Below are positions 5,232 through 6,837 of a stretch of DNA of 6,837 nucleotides, piece by piece. The translations under genes and the position numbers were made by a program. Below the pieces are notes generated by a model. The model searched no databases and had not been told where the DNA came from. It saw nothing but the letters and a program-made list of their open reading frames with translations. Each line of letters begins with the position of its first letter. The first letter of the stretch is position 1. This DNA comes from Natrialbaceae archaeon Tc-Br11_E2g1 (GTDB lineage Archaea; Halobacteriota; Halobacteria; Halobacteriales; Natrialbaceae): assembly GCA_001564255.1 (NCBI GenBank), contig LKNC01000156.1, positions 1 through 6,837 on the forward strand, in the 5' to 3' direction.

Positions 5232-6128
5232 ATGGCCACCAGCGACGACCGACGACGCTTCGCCCGGGCCTCGTGGGCGAACGTCTTGGGAAACGCGGTG
5301 AAGATCGTCGTCGAGGGTGCCGTCGGGGTCGCCTTTGGCAGCGTGGCGCTGATCGCCGACGCCGCACACTCGCTTGCGGATCTGGTCGCGAGCATCGTCG
5401 TCCTCGTCTGGGGGGACACTCGGTTCGAGGACCCCGACGCGAACCACCCACACGGTCACGCCCGCATCGAACCCCTGACCGCACTGTTCGTCGGCGTGGT
5501 GATCGTTATCCTCGGGCTGAACTTGCTCTACGAGTCGGCCCAGGGACTGCTCTATGGCACCGAAGCGACGTTCAGCTACGTCCTGCTCGGTGCGGTCGCG
5601 TTCGCGATGGTGGATATGTACCTCGTCTACCGCTACACGGAACGGGTCAACGCCGACCTCGAGTCGATCGCGTTGACCGCACTCGCGAAAGACTGTCTCA
5701 ACGACCTCTATACGTCCGCGGCCGTCCTGGTCGGCGTCGTCGGACTGATGGTCGGCTACCCGATGCTCGACCCCATCGCCGGCGGTCTCGTGAGCGTCCT
5801 GGTCGTCTACCAGGGCGTCGAGATCGGCCGGGAGAACGTCCAGTACCTCGTCGGCACGGCCGCACCCGACGAACACCACGAGGACGTCCGGGAGACGCTA
5901 CTCGCCCACTCCGAGGTCCAGGGCGTCCACGATCTGATCGTCTTCTACGACGGCACCGTCCTCGAGGTCGAGGCTCACGTCGAAGTCGAAGGTGATCTCA
6001 CGCTGCGGGAGGCCCACGACCTCGAGACCGAACTCCTCGAGACGGTGCGTGGCCTCGAGGCCGTCGGCGACGCCCACGTCCACCTCGACCCCTCCGGGAT
6101 GGGCGAGTGGAAAGACGCCCTCGAGTGA
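5232..6128 (+). CDS. Cation diffusion facilitator (CDF) family metal transporter
   Basis: Exports a divalent metal (Zn, Mn, Fe or similar) from the cytosol by proton antiport. The 298 residues give six predicted membrane segments: about 14-36, 38-60, 82-106, 114-136, 146-175 and 178-198. A cytosolic dimerisation domain follows (about 206-298, ending DAHVHLDP). The transport site is visible in segment 2 as His46 and Asp50 (ADAAHSLAD) and in segment 5 as Asp154 and Asp158 (KDCLNDLYTS). The CDF loop motif HPHGHARIEP is at 72-81. The HxxxD/DxxxD mixture leaves the metal open: HxxxD in both helices is typical of zinc exporters, while DxxxD in helix 5 is typical of manganese-type members. A palindromic operator candidate covers the promoter, suggesting metal-dependent control. 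The start is the first ATG after the TATA candidate. Confidence 0.94.
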   Translation: MATSDDRRRFARASWANVLGNAVKIVVEGAVGVAFGSVALIADAAHSLADLVASIVVLVWGDTRFEDPDANHPHGHARIEPLTALFVGVVIVILGLNLLYESAQGLLYGTEATFSYVLLGAVAFAMVDMYLVYRYTERVNADLESIALTALAKDCLNDLYTSAAVLVGVVGLMVGYPMLDPIAGGLVSVLVVYQGVEIGRENVQYLVGTAAPDEHHEDVRETLLAHSEVQGVHDLIVFYDGTVLEVEAHVEVEGDLTLREAHDLETELLETVRGLEAVGDAHVHLDPSGMGEWKDALE

Positions 6129-6134
6129 CGGTTC

Positions 6135-6147
6135 GACACCTATTGGT
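6135..6147 (+). promoter_or_regulatory. TATA promoter of the EamA gene
   Basis: GACACCTATTGGT is centred about 28 bases before the ATG at 6171, in the 42-base gap after the CDF gene. The leader between it and the ATG is C-rich without a Shine-Dalgarno. Confidence 0.5.
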
Positions 6148-6170
6148 CTCTCCGGCCGTTCCCCCCGAGT

Positions 6171-6584
6171 ATGAGCCAGTATGCCGTCTCACTCGCGGTC
6201 TTCACCATGGTCAGCTGGGGGGTCTGGACCGTACTCGCGAACGAGGCGACCCGATCGATCGAACCCGAAGTCGCGATGGTCCTCTCGTACGGTGCAAGCG
6301 TCGTGGTCGCACTCGGCTACGTCGCCGTCCAGAACGACCCGATCACCCTCGAGCGATCCGGCGTCGGCCTCGCGGTGCTTGCGGGCGTGTTCGCCGGGAT
6401 CGGGGCGGTCGCCTTTTACGCCGGGCTCTCGTCCGGCCGCGTGGGAGTCGTCACGACCATCTCCGCGCTGTATTTCATCGTCGCCGCGCTCCTCGGTGTC
6501 GTCTTTCTGGGGGAGTCGTTCGCCGCCACGGACGCACTCGGTGTCGGCTTCGCCATCCTCGCCGTCGTCCTGATCGCCCAGTAG
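6171..6584 (+). CDS. EamA-domain membrane protein (drug/metabolite transporter superfamily), single-domain
   Basis: A 137-residue very hydrophobic protein with five predicted membrane helices: about 4-24, 33-53, 65-85, 92-114 and 121-137. The EamA features are present: an N-terminal helix with Trp16 and Trp19 (SWGVWTVLANEATRSI), GIGAVAFYAGLSSGRVGVVT at 76-95, and helix-loop LLGVVFLGESF at 107-117 followed by DALGVGFAILAVVLIA. Most DMT transporters of this type have two EamA halves (about 300 residues). This is a single half and would need to dimerise, as short relatives are thought to do. The stop follows directly after the last helix, so there is no sign of a frameshift cutting off a second half. 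The substrate is unknown. Confidence 0.88.
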   Translation: MSQYAVSLAVFTMVSWGVWTVLANEATRSIEPEVAMVLSYGASVVVALGYVAVQNDPITLERSGVGLAVLAGVFAGIGAVAFYAGLSSGRVGVVTTISALYFIVAALLGVVFLGESFAATDALGVGFAILAVVLIAQ

Positions 6585-6627
6585 GAGGCTGTCGAACCGA
6601 AACCCCACAGGTTTTCGCCCGCCGGCA

Positions 6628-6837
6628 TTACCCGGCTTCCGGCGCGTCGGCGGGATCGACGACCTCGTCGGCCTCCGGATAGACCCCGACCTGCTCACAC
6701 AGGTCGGCCATCGGGCACGCCTCGGGGTCCTCGAGACACGCCGGCTTGCGCGCCCGGCAGTACTCCCGGCCGAACTGGATCGTCGCGGTGTGGGCGAATC
6801 CACACTTCTCCGCGGGGGTCTCGGCCTCGAGAACCTC
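6628..6837 (-). CDS. nth: Endonuclease III (DNA glycosylase/AP lyase), C-terminal part, truncated by window edge
   Basis: Endonuclease III removes oxidised pyrimidines from DNA and nicks the abasic site, in base excision repair. The visible 69 C-terminal residues begin inside the helix-hairpin-helix fold. HTATIQFGREYC is followed by the [4Fe-4S] cluster loop with four cysteines at fragment positions 27, 34, 41 and 47 (6757-6759 down to 6697-6699), then a short acidic tail ending in EAG and TAA at 6630-6628. Cysteine spacing is C-x6-C-x6-C-x5-C, whereas the usual family pattern is C-x6-C-x2-C-x5-C, so there is a four-residue insertion (LEDPEA) in the middle. The catalytic Lys and Asp lie outside the window. 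The gene converges with the EamA gene, with a 43-base gap. Confidence 0.93.
   Translation of the reverse strand, partial: EVLEAETPAEKCGFAHTATIQFGREYCRARKPACLEDPEACPMADLCEQVGVYPEADEVVDPADAPEAG

Noticed and set aside
4698..5879. Long minus-strand open frame opposite the DUF371 and CDF genes
   Set aside because: Spans two well-supported plus-strand genes and their intergenic promoter. Composition is that of a shadow frame and no motif is seen.
5163..6596. GGCTGTCGAA present just after two stop codons (5163-5172 and 6587-6596), with a related reverse form near 1114-1127
   Set aside because: A ten-base match is expected many times by chance in 6.8 kb, and GTCGA-type words are very common in haloarchaeal DNA; no longer shared sequence or terminal repeat marks an insertion element.
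6598..6617. Near-hairpin CGAAACC...GGTTTTCG between the convergent EamA and nth genes
   Set aside because: Needs a one-base bulge and has only four T residues inside the arm. A terminator here is plausible by position but not supported by sequence.
6107..6682. Arginine-rich plus-strand open frame across the EamA gene
   Set aside because: Frame-shifted shadow of the EamA gene; low-complexity R/G/P product that runs antisense into nth.
1..6837. CRISPR array, tRNA/rRNA, insertion sequence, toxin-antitoxin or defence island
   Set aside because: No regularly spaced repeats, no RNA gene pattern and no transposase, nuclease-defence or toxin motifs; all major frames belong to housekeeping or transport families.

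Overview
The window comes from a haloarchaeon (class Halobacteria). Coding regions are GC-rich with strong G/C at third positions. The predicted proteins are very acidic (many D/E, few K). Most genes carry a BRE/TATA-like element about 24-31 bases upstream of the start codon and no recognisable Shine-Dalgarno, as expected for leaderless archaeal transcripts. Several products are archaeal or haloarchaeal: TFB, a DUF371 protein and the haloarchaeal 'rnhA operon protein'. Base and codon style are uniform and I see no insertion sequence, integrase, phage gene, tRNA, rRNA or CRISPR array. It reads as ordinary core chromosome.

Layout, left to right: (1) the N-terminal third of a transcription factor B gene on the minus strand, running off the left edge; (2) a 162-base divergent promoter region; (3) a type 1 RNase H with an extra N-terminal domain (521-1111, +); (4) an 'rnhA operon protein' of unknown function (1267-1866, +); (5) a PadR-type winged-helix regulator (1863-2222, -), tail-to-tail with the previous gene and sharing a CTAG at the stops; (6) a family I inorganic pyrophosphatase (2429-2962, +); (7) a likely 38-residue small protein gene with its own promoter (3072-3188, +); (8) an alkaline phosphatase superfamily phosphodiesterase-like enzyme (3329-4672, +); (9) a DUF371 protein (4731-5144, +); (10) a cation diffusion facilitator with a palindromic operator candidate over its promoter (5232-6128, +); (11) a single-domain EamA membrane protein (6171-6584, +); (12) the C-terminal end of an endonuclease III on the minus strand, running off the right edge.

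There is no single pathway. Information processing and genome maintenance (TFB, RNase HI, endonuclease III) flank phosphate-ester chemistry (pyrophosphatase, AlkP-fold enzyme) and membrane transport (CDF, EamA). Nearly every gene has its own promoter candidate, so the run of plus-strand genes is probably not one operon.

The observations most worth following are the tiny promoter-bearing gene at 3072-3188, the TTAGAT-CGA-ATCTAA palindrome at the metal transporter promoter together with that transporter's mixed HxxxD/DxxxD site, the N-terminal domain of the RNase HI, and the altered cysteine spacing of the endonuclease III iron-sulfur loop. I did not find a convincing new multi-gene system.
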